DNA from: Solibacillus sp040273735
GTDB taxonomy: Bacteria > Bacillota > Bacilli > Bacillales_A > Planococcaceae
NCBI RefSeq assembly: GCF_040273735.1
Contig: NZ_JBELZM010000017.1
Span: forward strand, 24,737 to 88,736
DNA: 64,000 bases
Direction: 5' to 3'
Below the pieces are notes generated by a model. The model worked only from the letters and a program-made list of their open reading frames with translations, did no database searches and had not been told where the DNA came from. The position numbers and the translations under genes were made by a program. Positions 7,102 through 16,450 of the stretch are shown piece by piece. The number at the start of each line of letters is the position of its first letter. Within the stretch, counting starts at the first letter, position 1.

Positions 7102-9027
7102 TTGAATAGAAAGAGTGATTACAAGGTGAAAAACTTAGTAAAAAATAAAAGCTTATTAAACAATTTTCCAGGGATTTTCGTTCTTGCTGTTTTAATGCTA
7201 TGGGCGAAAACGTATCTTACCCAAGTGACGCAGTTCAAGTTGGGTGTAGAGGGACCACTTCAACAGTTTCTTTTATTAATTAATCCATTAGGTTCTGCGG
7301 TACTATTTTTAGCAGTTGCTTTTCTGTTTAAAGGGAAAAGAAGACTGAGTGCAATGATCATCATCTATACATTGATGACATTTCTTTTATTTGCAAATGC
7401 TGTATATTATCGTTTCTTCAGCGATTTCATTACGCTTCCGACAATTTCTCAGACACAAAACTTCGGGGATTTAGGCGGCAGTGTTTTAACATTATTAAAA
7501 CCTTCTGATTTATTATTTTTTGTGGATATTTTCATATTGATATATATTCGTTTTTCAAAAAAAATTAATTTCCAATCCGGCAAAATCGGATTCAAAATGC
7601 CTGCAGCTGTTGTAGCAGCGGCAATTGTATTATCAATTGTTAACTTGCAATTAGCGGAAGCTGACCGCCCGGATTTATTGAGCCGTGGCTTTGACCGCAG
7701 TTATATCGTCAAATATCTAGGCATGTACAATTATACAATTTATGATTCTGTCAAAACGTTTGAAGCATCGTCAGAACGTGCTTCAGCAGACAGCAGTGAT
7801 ATAGCGGAAATTATTAACTTTACAAATTCATTTTCAGCCCAGCCAAACGAGAAATACTTTGGTAAAGCAAAAGATATGAATGTTATTTATTTGCATCTGG
7901 AATCCATGCAGTCATTTTTAATCGATTATGAGCTTGAGGGCGAACAAGTAACTCCGTTTTTAAATTCGTTGGTAAAAAATGACAACACAATGTATTTCGA
8001 TAACTTTTATCATCAAACAGCGCAGGGGAAAACTTCCGATGCTGAATTTATGTTAGAGAATTCATTATTCGGATTGCCACAAGGTTCGGCCTTTATTACG
8101 AAAGGTCAAAATACGTTTGAAGCCGCACCATCGTTATTAAAGGACTATGGCTACACGTCAGCAGTGTTCCACGGAAATAACGGCAGCTTCTGGAACCGAA
8201 ATATTATTTACAACCAGTTCGGCTATGACGAATTTTTTGACGAAAGTTCGTATGATACAGCCGATTCGAAAAATATGGCGGAGTACGGCTTAATGGATAA
8301 ACCATTTTTCGAGCAGTCGGAAAGCCTTCTTGAAACATTACCGCAGCCATTCTATACAAAATTCATTACCGTTGCCCATCACTTCCCGTACAAGATTGAT
8401 CAGGATTTAGCGACGATCGGTAAGGCGACAACAGGCGATGCGAGTGTCGATAATTATTTCCAGACAGCTCGTTATGCTGACGAAGCGATTGAACAGTTCT
8501 TTACGTATTTAAAAGAGTCCGGTCTTTATGAAAATACAATGATTGTCATGTATGGAGACCATTACGGAATTTCCGATAACCATAATAATGCGATGGAACA
8601 AATTATTGGTGAAGAAGTTACACCTGTTGTAAATGCAGATTTACAGCGAGTGCCTCTATTTATTCATGTACCGGGGATGGAAGGTGGCGTTAACCATACG
8701 TATGGCGGCCAAATAGACCTTCTTCCGACAGTACTGCATTTACTTGGTGTTGAAACGAAAAATAATATTCATTTTGGGACAGACCTGCTTTCGGAAGAGC
8801 ATAGCGAAATCGTTCCGTTTAGAAACGGTAATTTTGTCAGCCCGACGATCTATTCATTGGACGGCAAATACTATAATCCGAAAACAGGCGAAGAGCTAGA
8901 TGAATCGCAATTGGAAACAGCAGATAAATTAAAAGCGATGGTAGAAGAAAAACTTCGCTATTCCGATAAAGTAGTAAATGGGGATTTATTGCGCTTCCAT
9001 TCCAAAGACGGAAGCATAAAAGAGTAA
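7102..9027 (+). CDS. ltaS: lipoteichoic acid synthase family sulfatase-like membrane enzyme
   Basis: 641 residues from TTG 7102, which has AAAGGA eight bases upstream and lies behind a promoter. LtaS polymerises glycerol phosphate from phosphatidylglycerol onto a glycolipid anchor, with the catalytic domain outside the membrane. Five membrane helices occupy about residues 22-180, followed by a linker and the extracellular domain. Metal and catalytic residues visible: E267 (YLHLESMQSF), nucleophile T311 in GKTSDAEF, a lid region with GNNGSFWNR, TVAHHFPYK, and YGDHYG. Length and domain order match LtaS of Bacillales, which often carry several paralogues (LtaS, YfnI, YqgS, YvgJ); which paralogue this is cannot be settled here. 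Monocistronic. Confidence 0.93.
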   Translation: MNRKSDYKVKNLVKNKSLLNNFPGIFVLAVLMLWAKTYLTQVTQFKLGVEGPLQQFLLLINPLGSAVLFLAVAFLFKGKRRLSAMIIIYTLMTFLLFANAVYYRFFSDFITLPTISQTQNFGDLGGSVLTLLKPSDLLFFVDIFILIYIRFSKKINFQSGKIGFKMPAAVVAAAIVLSIVNLQLAEADRPDLLSRGFDRSYIVKYLGMYNYTIYDSVKTFEASSERASADSSDIAEIINFTNSFSAQPNEKYFGKAKDMNVIYLHLESMQSFLIDYELEGEQVTPFLNSLVKNDNTMYFDNFYHQTAQGKTSDAEFMLENSLFGLPQGSAFITKGQNTFEAAPSLLKDYGYTSAVFHGNNGSFWNRNIIYNQFGYDEFFDESSYDTADSKNMAEYGLMDKPFFEQSESLLETLPQPFYTKFITVAHHFPYKIDQDLATIGKATTGDASVDNYFQTARYADEAIEQFFTYLKESGLYENTMIVMYGDHYGISDNHNNAMEQIIGEEVTPVVNADLQRVPLFIHVPGMEGGVNHTYGGQIDLLPTVLHLLGVETKNNIHFGTDLLSEEHSEIVPFRNGNFVSPTIYSLDGKYYNPKTGEELDESQLETADKLKAMVEEKLRYSDKVVNGDLLRFHSKDGSIKE

Positions 9028-9058
9028 ATAGAACAGTCTAAAATCGGACAAATTTTCT

Positions 9059-9104
9059 TAGGCATCATCTAATTTGATTAATTCAAATGGATGATGCCTT
9101 TTTA
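9059..9104 (+). terminator. intrinsic terminator of ltaS
   Basis: AGGCATCAT/ATGATGCCT stem extended by an imperfect AATTTGATTAATTCAAAT loop region, ending TTTTTATT. Confidence 0.88.
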
Positions 9105-9518
9105 TTATGCCTTAAAAATAATAAGCAAAGAATCGGATGAAGAAAATACTTTTCAAAATACAGTGAAATAGTCAATGGACTCTATCTGTTTCATAATAAT
9201 AACTATCAGGTAACGAGTTTGATTTACATATAAAACCATGCATTTATCCTGTTAATTATCTTCTGAGCTAGTGTATTAACTTATACTGAAATTTTAAATG
9301 ATATCTTAAATTGTTATTAAAGCAATAATAATTAACTTGATTAGAGTGGATTTTACTATTTAAAAGTACTAATTTGGGGAGAATATTTTCATTGCATTTT
9401 CTATATAAATTAAAAGACAGATAATTATTTGCCTAATAAGCTGTAATCTTTTTGTATAAGCAACATATAGTGTTTTTTGGGAAAGCGAAATGGTTTAGAG
9501 TTTTAGGAGGCAAGTTAA
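9105..9518. other. 414-bp AT-rich leader region of the catabolic cluster
   Basis: No ORF with a ribosome site, no RNA family and no clear palindromic operator recognised. I looked for FadR-type sites with TGAATGA half-sites and found none. The region probably holds the promoter of the 9.5-20.9 kb cluster, but no -35/-10 pair stands out. Confidence 0.4.
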
Positions 9519-9545
9519 ATGATTTGCCGACACCCAATTTATTAA
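9519..9545 (+). CDS. possible 8-residue leader peptide
   Basis: ATG ATT TGC CGA CAC CCA ATT TAT TAA (MICRHPIY), eight bases after a perfect AGGAGG (9505-9510), ending 14 bp before the thiolase GTG. The ribosome site is better than most in the window. It may be a translated leader, or simply a remnant start site. Confidence 0.3.
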   Translation: MICRHPIY

Positions 9546-9559
9546 GGGGGAATGAGTGA

Positions 9560-10678
9560 GTGAGAGAAGCTGTAATTGTCGCTGCAACACGAACACCGGT
9601 AGGCAGAAGAAATGGCGTATTAGCAGAAGTACGGGCAGATGATTTAGCTGCAGATGTACTGGAGGATGTAGTAAATCGAGCGGGAATAGAAAAGGCACTT
9701 GTGGAGGATGTTATTTTTGGGTGTGTTACACAAACACTGGAGCAAGGCGGAAACATCGCACGAATTGCTGCATTGATGGCAGGCTTTCCGATTGAAGTGC
9801 CCGGTGTTACGATTGACCGGCAATGCGGCTCGAGTTTACAGGCAGTTCATTTTGCGGCACAAGCAATTATAGCAGGCGATATGAATATTGTTATCGCAGG
9901 TGGTATTGAAAGCATGAGCCGTGTACCGATGGGATCAAATATGGAGGGTACGCGCAAAAGTGACCGTATTAAAAAATATGAATTGATTCACCAAGGGTTA
10001 TCCGCAGAGCGTATTGCGGAACAATGGGAATTAACAGAGCAGGAAATTAATGACTATTCTGTGCTGAGCCAGCAACGTGCCATTCAAGCAGTTGAAGCAG
10101 GCTATTTTGATGATGAGATTGTAGCGATTAGTGGTGTAGATAGAGACGAAGGCCCAAGACCGGGAACGACCGTCGAGGTTTTGCAAGGCTTAAGAAAGTT
10201 GTTTAAAGAAGATGGATATATTTCTGCCGGAACTTCATCACAAATGAGCGATGGTGCATCTGCAGTACTCATTATGTCGAGTGAAAAAGCGCGGGAACTC
10301 GGTGTGAAACCGCTGGCAAAAATCATCGCGCGTACGGTCGTAGGTTCTGACCCGACACTTATGCTGACAGGTCCAATTGAAGCGACTAAACGTGTCCTAG
10401 AAAAGGCAAACTTAACGATTGAAGATATGGATACGTATGAAGTGAATGAAGCTTTTGCACCTGTACCGATTGTTTGGGCAAAAGAGCTGGGTGCGGATTT
10501 GGAAAAACTGAATCCGGACGGTGGTGCGATTGCGTTGGGTCATCCACTTGGCGCAACAGGAACAAAATTATTAACTACGATGCTTTACCGCATGGAGCGT
10601 AATAAACAGCGCTACGGCTTGCTTGCGATTTGCGAAGGAATGGGCATGGCAAATGCAACAATTATCGAGAGACTTTAG
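9560..10678 (+). CDS. acetyl-CoA acyltransferase (thiolase)
   Basis: 372 residues; final step of beta-oxidation, 3-ketoacyl-CoA + CoA to acyl-CoA + acetyl-CoA. Nucleophile C89 in DRQCGSS, GIESMSRVPMG near 114, the NEAFAPVP motif near 296, active-site His in GHPLGATG near 328, and the second Cys in CEGMGMA near 358 (usually C-x-GGG). About 20 residues shorter than most thiolases. GTG start at 9560 behind AAGGGGG; the overlapping ATG at 9552 is out of frame. First gene of the catabolic cluster. Confidence 0.93.
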   Translation: MREAVIVAATRTPVGRRNGVLAEVRADDLAADVLEDVVNRAGIEKALVEDVIFGCVTQTLEQGGNIARIAALMAGFPIEVPGVTIDRQCGSSLQAVHFAAQAIIAGDMNIVIAGGIESMSRVPMGSNMEGTRKSDRIKKYELIHQGLSAERIAEQWELTEQEINDYSVLSQQRAIQAVEAGYFDDEIVAISGVDRDEGPRPGTTVEVLQGLRKLFKEDGYISAGTSSQMSDGASAVLIMSSEKARELGVKPLAKIIARTVVGSDPTLMLTGPIEATKRVLEKANLTIEDMDTYEVNEAFAPVPIVWAKELGADLEKLNPDGGAIALGHPLGATGTKLLTTMLYRMERNKQRYGLLAICEGMGMANATIIERL

Positions 10679-10775
10679 ATAAAGCTCTATTCATATTTTA
10701 TAAAATCATAGAAAGATATGTAATCGCTTTCAATATGTAAGGTGTTAAAAATATGACGAAGAGAGAGTGAAGTAA

Positions 10776-11951
10776 TTGAATAAAACATTGGCGAAATCTA
10801 AAAAAGAGTCCCGTACGTTTTTTAATAATGATCATATTATGTTCCGGGAATCTCTTAGCAAATTTGTGGAAAAAGAGATTGAACCTTATTTTATACAATG
10901 GGAACATGATCGCATCATTCCGCGTGAATTATGGACAAAGTTAGGCAGTCAAGGATTTTTATGTCCAAGTGTAGAGGAAAAGTACGGCGGAATGGGCTTG
11001 GACTTTATTTTTGATATTGTCTTATCTGAAGAATTGTCAAAAGTCGGTGGCGGTTTAAGTGGAATTGGACTGCATAGTAATGTCGTAACGCCGTATATCA
11101 CTTCTTTTGGAACAGAAGAGCAGAAGTTGAAGTATCTTCCGAAGTTTGTAAGCGGTGAATGGATTTCAGCCATTGCAATGACAGAACCGGGTGCAGGGTC
11201 TGATTTACAGAAAATGACGACGACTGCAATCAAAGATGGCTCAGACTATATTGTGAACGGCCAAAAAACCTTCATAACGAACGGAATTCTTTCCGATGTC
11301 ATCATCATCGCTTGTAAAACAGATCCAAAAGCGGTACCTGCCCATAACGGGGTAAGCTTACTGATTATTGAAAGAGGGATGGAAGGTTTCTCCCGCGGCA
11401 GAAAATTAGACAAGGTTGGCATGCATAGCCAGGATACAGCAGAACTAATTTTTGAAAATGTACGGGTACCGGCAGAAAACCTTCTTGGTGAAGAAGGAAA
11501 AGGGTTCTTTTATTTAATGCAAAAATTGCAGCAAGAACGTCTCTTGACGGCAGTAGGGGCAATTACCTCTGCAAAAGATATGCTTGACTTAACGCTGCAA
11601 TATGTTAAGGAGCGGGAAGCATTTGGTAAACCGATTGGTAAATTCCAAAATACACAGTTTACACTGGCTGAAATTGCGACACAAGTAAAAATCGGACAAA
11701 CATTTGTAGATGATCTGATCATTCGCCATTTAGAAGGGCAGGATATTGTGACGGAAGTATCAATGGCTAAATGGTGGATAACGGATATGGCACGGAAAAT
11801 TTCGGTAGAATGTATGCAATTACATGGCGGATACGGCTATATGGAAGAATACAAGATTGCGAGAAGATTCCGCGATATTGCAGTTACGCCAATTTTCGCC
11901 GGTTCCAATGAAATTATGAAAGTCATAATTGCCAAAAATTTAGGACTGTAA
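10776..11951 (+). CDS. acyl-CoA dehydrogenase
   Basis: 391 residues; FAD enzyme that introduces the alpha-beta double bond into acyl-CoA. Motifs: AIAMTEPGAGSDL (about 128-140), the FITNG strand, GMHSQDTAEL, LQQERLLTAVGA, REAFGKPIGKFQ, and the C-terminal LHGGYGYMEEY with catalytic-type Glu region followed by PIFAGSNEIMKVIIAKNLGL. A TTG start at 10776 gives an N-terminus that matches the family; its ribosome site (GAGAGTGA) is modest. Lies 97 bp after the thiolase. Confidence 0.93.
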   Translation: MNKTLAKSKKESRTFFNNDHIMFRESLSKFVEKEIEPYFIQWEHDRIIPRELWTKLGSQGFLCPSVEEKYGGMGLDFIFDIVLSEELSKVGGGLSGIGLHSNVVTPYITSFGTEEQKLKYLPKFVSGEWISAIAMTEPGAGSDLQKMTTTAIKDGSDYIVNGQKTFITNGILSDVIIIACKTDPKAVPAHNGVSLLIIERGMEGFSRGRKLDKVGMHSQDTAELIFENVRVPAENLLGEEGKGFFYLMQKLQQERLLTAVGAITSAKDMLDLTLQYVKEREAFGKPIGKFQNTQFTLAEIATQVKIGQTFVDDLIIRHLEGQDIVTEVSMAKWWITDMARKISVECMQLHGGYGYMEEYKIARRFRDIAVTPIFAGSNEIMKVIIAKNLGL

Positions 11952-12001
11952 TGAATTCGAAATTACTTCATCAAGTTTAAGCACATGATTCGTACTGTTT
12001 C

Positions 12002-12310
12002 ATGAAATGGAAAGACGCATACGAGTATGCAAAAAAAAAAAATGTACCACTGCTGAAAAAGCAATCCAGCTTATTGAATCCTCTCAAACAATATTTTTGG
12101 CACCGATGTGTAATGAACCTCAAGTACTTGTAGAAGAATTAATTCGTCCAAAGGCGCAGTTACAAGAGATTTTATTATATACCAGCGTTTTAGGTAGTCC
12201 GAGTAAATATGCGGATCTATCATGTCAACCACACTTTACAATTCGAACATTTTTAAGTTCATCCTTATTTAAAACAGCATATAAAAATAATCATTGCGAT
12301 TACGTTCCTT
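12002..12310 (+). pseudogene. remnant of an acetyl-CoA hydrolase/4-hydroxybutyrate-type CoA transferase, N-terminal part only
   Basis: From ATG 12002 the frame reads MKWKDAYEYAKKK, the usual N-terminus of this CoA-transferase family, then enters a 12-A run (12031-12042). The family-like continuation (CTTAEKAIQLIESSQTIFL, then APMCNEPQVLVEELIRP) is in the frame one base back, so the gene needs a -1 shift at the A run. Recognisable homology continues to about HCDYVP near 12305 and then stops; a functional family member would be over 400 residues. The break coincides with the start of MaoC-like sequence in another frame, which suggests a deletion joining two genes. Confidence 0.7.
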
Positions 12311-12549
12311 TGGAGGGGTTATTGCACATGGCATGTTGGTTATGGGCTTTATTGGTCAGGCAATTGGACAATGGTTAAAAGTAAAGGATTTGAAGAAATT
12401 CACAACGAGATTTAAAGCTATGACAAGGCCAGGAGAAAAAATAACGGTACAGGGCCGTGTTGTCGATGAAAATGAAACTTGCTGGATTTGTGAGGCTGAA
12501 ACAGTCAATGAAGCTGCTGAAGTAAAGGTAAAAGATACTTTGAAACTAA
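12294..12549 (+). pseudogene. remnant of a MaoC-like enoyl-CoA hydratase, C-terminal part
   Basis: The frame opens abruptly with RSFGGVIAHGMLVMGFIGQ, the hot-dog fold core of MaoC-like hydratases. The catalytic His/Asp region that should precede it is missing. It continues with FKAMTRPGEKITVQGRVVDE, the usual C-terminal strand pair. The first half of the gene is absent and it abuts the CoA-transferase remnant. The frame stays open into the R2lox gene, but R2lox has its own ribosome site and start, so I treat this as a fossil. Confidence 0.65.
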
Positions 12550-12689
12550 AAAATAATTACTTTTACGGTTGTTCTAGAGAGCTGACTCGTTACGTAAAAT
12601 TTGTGATGTTGATTGCTGTTTTACAGGAGAATCTCTTTAATAATCACGCAGTTATGGATGAAGTGAGCAAAATTAAGGGGGAACTAGCA

Positions 12690-13574
12690 ATGAGAGAATA
12701 TGTAACGACTAAACAGGAAATTAACAAAAATTCTCTACCGTATAATTTGTACCAGAAAGCAAAAAAGTTCGGAATCTGGAATCCGGTAGATATCGACTTT
12801 AGCCAAGATAAAGAAGACTGGAAGAAATTAAATGGGGAGCAACAATTAGAATTACTTACACAGTTTGCCCAATTTATAGGCGGTGAAGAAGCGGTAACAC
12901 AAGATATTTTACCGATGATTATGGCGGTTTCCAAAAAAGGATGGTTCGAAGAGGAATCTTATTTAACAACTTTCCTTTTTGAAGAAGCGAAGCATGCAGA
13001 ATTTTTCAGTCTGTTCCTTGAAGAGATCGGCGTAACGGAAGATTTGACTCATTTACTATCACCAGGATACCGGAAGTTATTTGATGAAACGTTGCCGGCA
13101 GTGATGGGCAAATTACTTGAAGATCAGTCACCGGAAGCGATGATAGATGCTGCTGTTACTTACAACATTTTCGCGGAAGGTGTTTTGGCTGAAACAGGTT
13201 ACTGGTTCTTCCATGAAGCACTATCAAGAGCAAATCTGTTCCCAGGGTTTATTTCAGGAATTCGAAATGTAAAGCGTGACGAAGGACGTCATATTGGTTT
13301 CGGTACATTCCTAATACAGCGCTTAATTAGTGAAAATCCTGAACTTGATCTGTTTGAACGCGTACAACAAAGACTTCAGGAGCTGTTACCGATTGCGATG
13401 ATGTTAACGGAAAGAAAAGAAGGCGAAGAAGTAACAAGCCTTGGTATCGAACGAGGAAAATCGATGGAATTTGCAATGAAACAATTGCAGGCACGTCTGA
13501 CAGTTCTTTCGAGAGCAAAAGGAAAGACTCTAGAAGAGATCTATAATACGGACATTGCATTAGAGGAAGTATAG
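12690..13574 (+). CDS. R2-like ligand-binding oxidase (R2lox)
   Basis: 294 residues, ferritin-like, related to ribonucleotide reductase R2 but of the R2lox group that holds a mixed Mn/Fe site and binds a fatty-acid-like ligand. All six metal ligands are visible: E67, E99, H102 (FEEAKH), E163, E198 and H201 (KRDEGRH). The residues that form the Val-Tyr ether cross-link in R2lox are present at the right offsets: V69, two after the first Glu, and Y158, five before E163. ATG 12690 follows AAGGGGG. The longer frame from 12294 would add a partial MaoC segment and is rejected. It sits between beta-oxidation and alcohol/aldehyde oxidation genes, which suggests a role in oxidising a lipid or hydrocarbon; the physiological reaction of R2lox is not established. 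Confidence 0.9.
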   Translation: MREYVTTKQEINKNSLPYNLYQKAKKFGIWNPVDIDFSQDKEDWKKLNGEQQLELLTQFAQFIGGEEAVTQDILPMIMAVSKKGWFEEESYLTTFLFEEAKHAEFFSLFLEEIGVTEDLTHLLSPGYRKLFDETLPAVMGKLLEDQSPEAMIDAAVTYNIFAEGVLAETGYWFFHEALSRANLFPGFISGIRNVKRDEGRHIGFGTFLIQRLISENPELDLFERVQQRLQELLPIAMMLTERKEGEEVTSLGIERGKSMEFAMKQLQARLTVLSRAKGKTLEEIYNTDIALEEV

Positions 13575-13631
13575 TAAGTAATCATTCAGACGCTGTAACT
13601 GAACAGTTTGCTATTTAAAGGGGGATGAAAG

Positions 13632-15149
13632 ATGACGACAGACGTACAAGTAAAGGTCTTTCCGCAGTTTATAAATGGTGAATGGACGCCACCTGCTTCA
13701 GGGGAATTTTTTGATGTAATCAATCCGGCTACATCCGAAGTCGTAGCGAAAGTTTCAAAAGGAAACCAGGAAGATGTGAATAAGGCGGTTCAAAATGCGA
13801 AAGAAGTATTTGAATCGGGGGTCTGGTCAGGTAAAACGCAGGCGGAACGTGCGCAGATCATGCTGCTATTTGCGGGGAAAATCAGAGAGCATGCCCAGGA
13901 GATAATTTTCTTGGAGGGTATAAGCACGGGGGCGACACTTCGTAAACTGGGCGGCGCGGATATCCGACAGTTAATACTATCTCTTACTCAAACAGCGGAT
14001 TTATCGTTGAAATATGAGGCCGTGTTAGCACTTCCTGTTAATGAGCAGCTCGGTCCGAACCGAAGCTTACTCGTTCGCGAACCACTCGGTGTAGTAGCGG
14101 CGATCACACCATTTAACTTTCCGCTAGTTTTAGCAATGTGGAAAATCGCACCAGCAATTGCGATGGGGAACTCCATCATTATTAAGCCGGCTTCAAATAC
14201 ACCATTAGGCACTTTGAAGCTTGCACAATTAGCAGTTGAAGCAGGTATTCCGCCAGGGGTAATTAATGTCATCACTGGTCCTGGAGCTGAAGTGGGGGAT
14301 GCACTTGTTACACATCCGGATGTATCGAAAGTGGCGTTTACTGGATCTACCGAGGTAGGCAGAAAAATTATGGCACAAGCTGCAGGTACGGTAAAGAAAG
14401 TGACGCTTGAACTCGGAGGAAAGGCACCTGCAATCGTACTTCCGGATGTAAATCTCGAAGTGGCGATTCCGGGAATTCTGCTCGGTGTATTTTTCCATTC
14501 TGGGCAAGTATGTGAAGCGAGTACACGCCTCATCGTCCATGAATCTATTTATGATATCGTCGTGCAACAACTAGTTGAAACAACGAAGAAAATTAAAATC
14601 GGCCAGCCGCTTGATATGACAACCGGAATGGGGCCAGTTATCTCGGAATCACAGATGAATAAAATCCTCGATTATATTCAGTCGGGCATTGATGAAGGAG
14701 CGAGACTTGTATGCGGTGGTAAACGGGCAACAGGTCCAGGGCTGGATAACGGGTATTTCATCGAGCCGACAATCTTCGCTGATGTAACGAATGATATGAA
14801 GATTGCAAGAGAAGAAATCTTTGGTCCGGTATTATGCGTGATTAAATATTCAACAGAAGACGAAGCAATCGCCATTGCAAATGATACAGAATACGGATTA
14901 TCAGGCGGTGTCTGGGGGCGTGATGTGACGAAAGCAAATGAAATTGCTACGAAAATTAATGCGGGAACAGTATGGATCAACGATTGGCATATCTTCCGTA
15001 CAGATGCTCCATTCGGCGGCTATAAGCAAAGCGGTTTAGGTCGTGAACAGGGGGCTCAAGTGTTTGATGACTACACAGAGCTTAAAAATATTTGCACATC
15101 CTTAACGACGGAAAATGCCCAGCGCCCAGCTTTAGGTTTAATCTTCTAA
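13632..15149 (+). CDS. NAD(P)-dependent aldehyde dehydrogenase
   Basis: 505 residues; oxidises an aldehyde to the carboxylic acid. Catalytic Cys C294 (FHSGQVCEAS), general base E260 (LELGGKAP), the oxyanion Asn in ITPFNFPL (about 158-165), NAD-binding FTGSTEVG near 237. C-terminal WINDWHIFRTDAPFGGYKQSG is also typical. Starts 57 bp after R2lox behind GGGGGATG and ends 22 bp before the alcohol dehydrogenase, so the three are one transcription unit. Substrate unknown; the neighbours suggest a medium- or long-chain aldehyde. Confidence 0.94.
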   Translation: MTTDVQVKVFPQFINGEWTPPASGEFFDVINPATSEVVAKVSKGNQEDVNKAVQNAKEVFESGVWSGKTQAERAQIMLLFAGKIREHAQEIIFLEGISTGATLRKLGGADIRQLILSLTQTADLSLKYEAVLALPVNEQLGPNRSLLVREPLGVVAAITPFNFPLVLAMWKIAPAIAMGNSIIIKPASNTPLGTLKLAQLAVEAGIPPGVINVITGPGAEVGDALVTHPDVSKVAFTGSTEVGRKIMAQAAGTVKKVTLELGGKAPAIVLPDVNLEVAIPGILLGVFFHSGQVCEASTRLIVHESIYDIVVQQLVETTKKIKIGQPLDMTTGMGPVISESQMNKILDYIQSGIDEGARLVCGGKRATGPGLDNGYFIEPTIFADVTNDMKIAREEIFGPVLCVIKYSTEDEAIAIANDTEYGLSGGVWGRDVTKANEIATKINAGTVWINDWHIFRTDAPFGGYKQSGLGREQGAQVFDDYTELKNICTSLTTENAQRPALGLIF

Positions 15150-15171
15150 TCGAAACGAATGGAGAGATACG

Positions 15172-16374
15172 ATGAAAACGACTTCCTATTTTGAATTCAC
15201 GCATCGCCCTGAAATCCGAAGTGGTGCAGGTTCACATATTTTAGTGCCGGATTTAATTCAAGGTTTAGGCGGAAAACGCCCTGTTCTTTTTTCGGACAAA
15301 GGACTAACAGATGGCGGACTAACGCAAAAAATTAAAAGCTTATTCGACATGGTACCCGGCATAAAACTTGCAGGTGTCTTCGATGATATTCAGCAGGATG
15401 CGAAATCAAGCAATATTAACAGAGGTCTGAAATATTTTAAAGAATGCAATGGAGACTCCATTATTGCTATTGGCGGAGGCAGCGTCTTAGATACTGCTAA
15501 AACCATTAAATGGGCTCTTTATAATGGGGTGAACCAAGTTGAAATCATTTTAACTGGGAATGTTTTGGAAGTTTGGCCGGATGCAAAGCCATTAGGTATT
15601 CCACATATTTCGATTCCGACAACTTCTGGAACAGGTGCTGAAATTTCCAGTATTTCTGTTGTTCTCAATGAAATATTGAACTTGAAATGTAACTTAATGA
15701 ATCCGTATTTATGTTCGGACATTGCGGTTTTAGATCCTGATTTAACGGTCGGTTTACCACCAAGAGTAACAGCATTTACCGGTATGGATGCACTGACACA
15801 TGCTGTAGAAGGATTTTTCTCAACAAAATCCACTAATTTCTCGGATGCTTTTGCGCTGCATTCTGCAAAAATTATCGTCGAAAATTTAACTACAGCAGTG
15901 CATGATGGGAAGAATGTTGCGGCGCGTGCAAATATGCTTCAGGCGAGTGCAATGGCTATCACAAGCTTCCAGGCAGCGATGGCCAATATACCAATCCACA
16001 ATATAGCCCATACGTATGGTGCAAAGTACGGCATTCCACATGGATTGGCAAATGCTGTTCTTATGCCAAGCGTTATGAAAAACATGCCGAACATGTATTT
16101 ACCGAAAGTTAATGCATTTGCCTCTGCTCTAGGGATTATTCCGAATGCAGAAAATCCGCAGGAAACATTGGATGAATGCATCAATGTAATTGTTGACTTA
16201 AGAAATGCAGTAAAACTGCCGCCAAGCTTTGACGAGTTTAATATTGATGCGGCAGATATTCCACAGCTTGTGCCGGCTGTCCAAAACGATCCGTCGTCTT
16301 TAAGTTTCCGTATTCCTGATGACATCATTGTGAACGTTTCTAAGGAAGTAATCAGTTCTAAAGTAAGTATTTAA
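15172..16374 (+). CDS. iron-containing (group III) alcohol dehydrogenase
   Basis: 400 residues; NAD(P)-dependent oxidation of an alcohol to an aldehyde. Nucleotide-binding GGGSVLDTAK at about 104-113, IPTTSGTGAEIS near 149, metal ligands in DALTHAVEGF near 207 and in the HNIAHTYGAKYGIPHGLAN signature near 277-295. ATG behind GGAGAGATACG. It supplies the substrate for the aldehyde dehydrogenase just upstream. Confidence 0.93.
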   Translation: MKTTSYFEFTHRPEIRSGAGSHILVPDLIQGLGGKRPVLFSDKGLTDGGLTQKIKSLFDMVPGIKLAGVFDDIQQDAKSSNINRGLKYFKECNGDSIIAIGGGSVLDTAKTIKWALYNGVNQVEIILTGNVLEVWPDAKPLGIPHISIPTTSGTGAEISSISVVLNEILNLKCNLMNPYLCSDIAVLDPDLTVGLPPRVTAFTGMDALTHAVEGFFSTKSTNFSDAFALHSAKIIVENLTTAVHDGKNVAARANMLQASAMAITSFQAAMANIPIHNIAHTYGAKYGIPHGLANAVLMPSVMKNMPNMYLPKVNAFASALGIIPNAENPQETLDECINVIVDLRNAVKLPPSFDEFNIDAADIPQLVPAVQNDPSSLSFRIPDDIIVNVSKEVISSKVSI

Positions 16375-16450
16375 TTTTAAAGAAGGTGCTCTTGAGGAGA
16401 GGGGATTCCTCCTTTCCTTTAATCGATAATTGAAAGTAGGAGGTTACATT

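Noticed and set aside
9105..9560. FadR-type operator for the catabolic cluster
   Set aside because: No TGAATGA half-site pair found by eye.
12294..12689. N-terminal extension of R2lox
   Set aside because: R2lox has its own AAGGGGG and ATG at 12690 and family length from there; the upstream part is a truncated MaoC segment.
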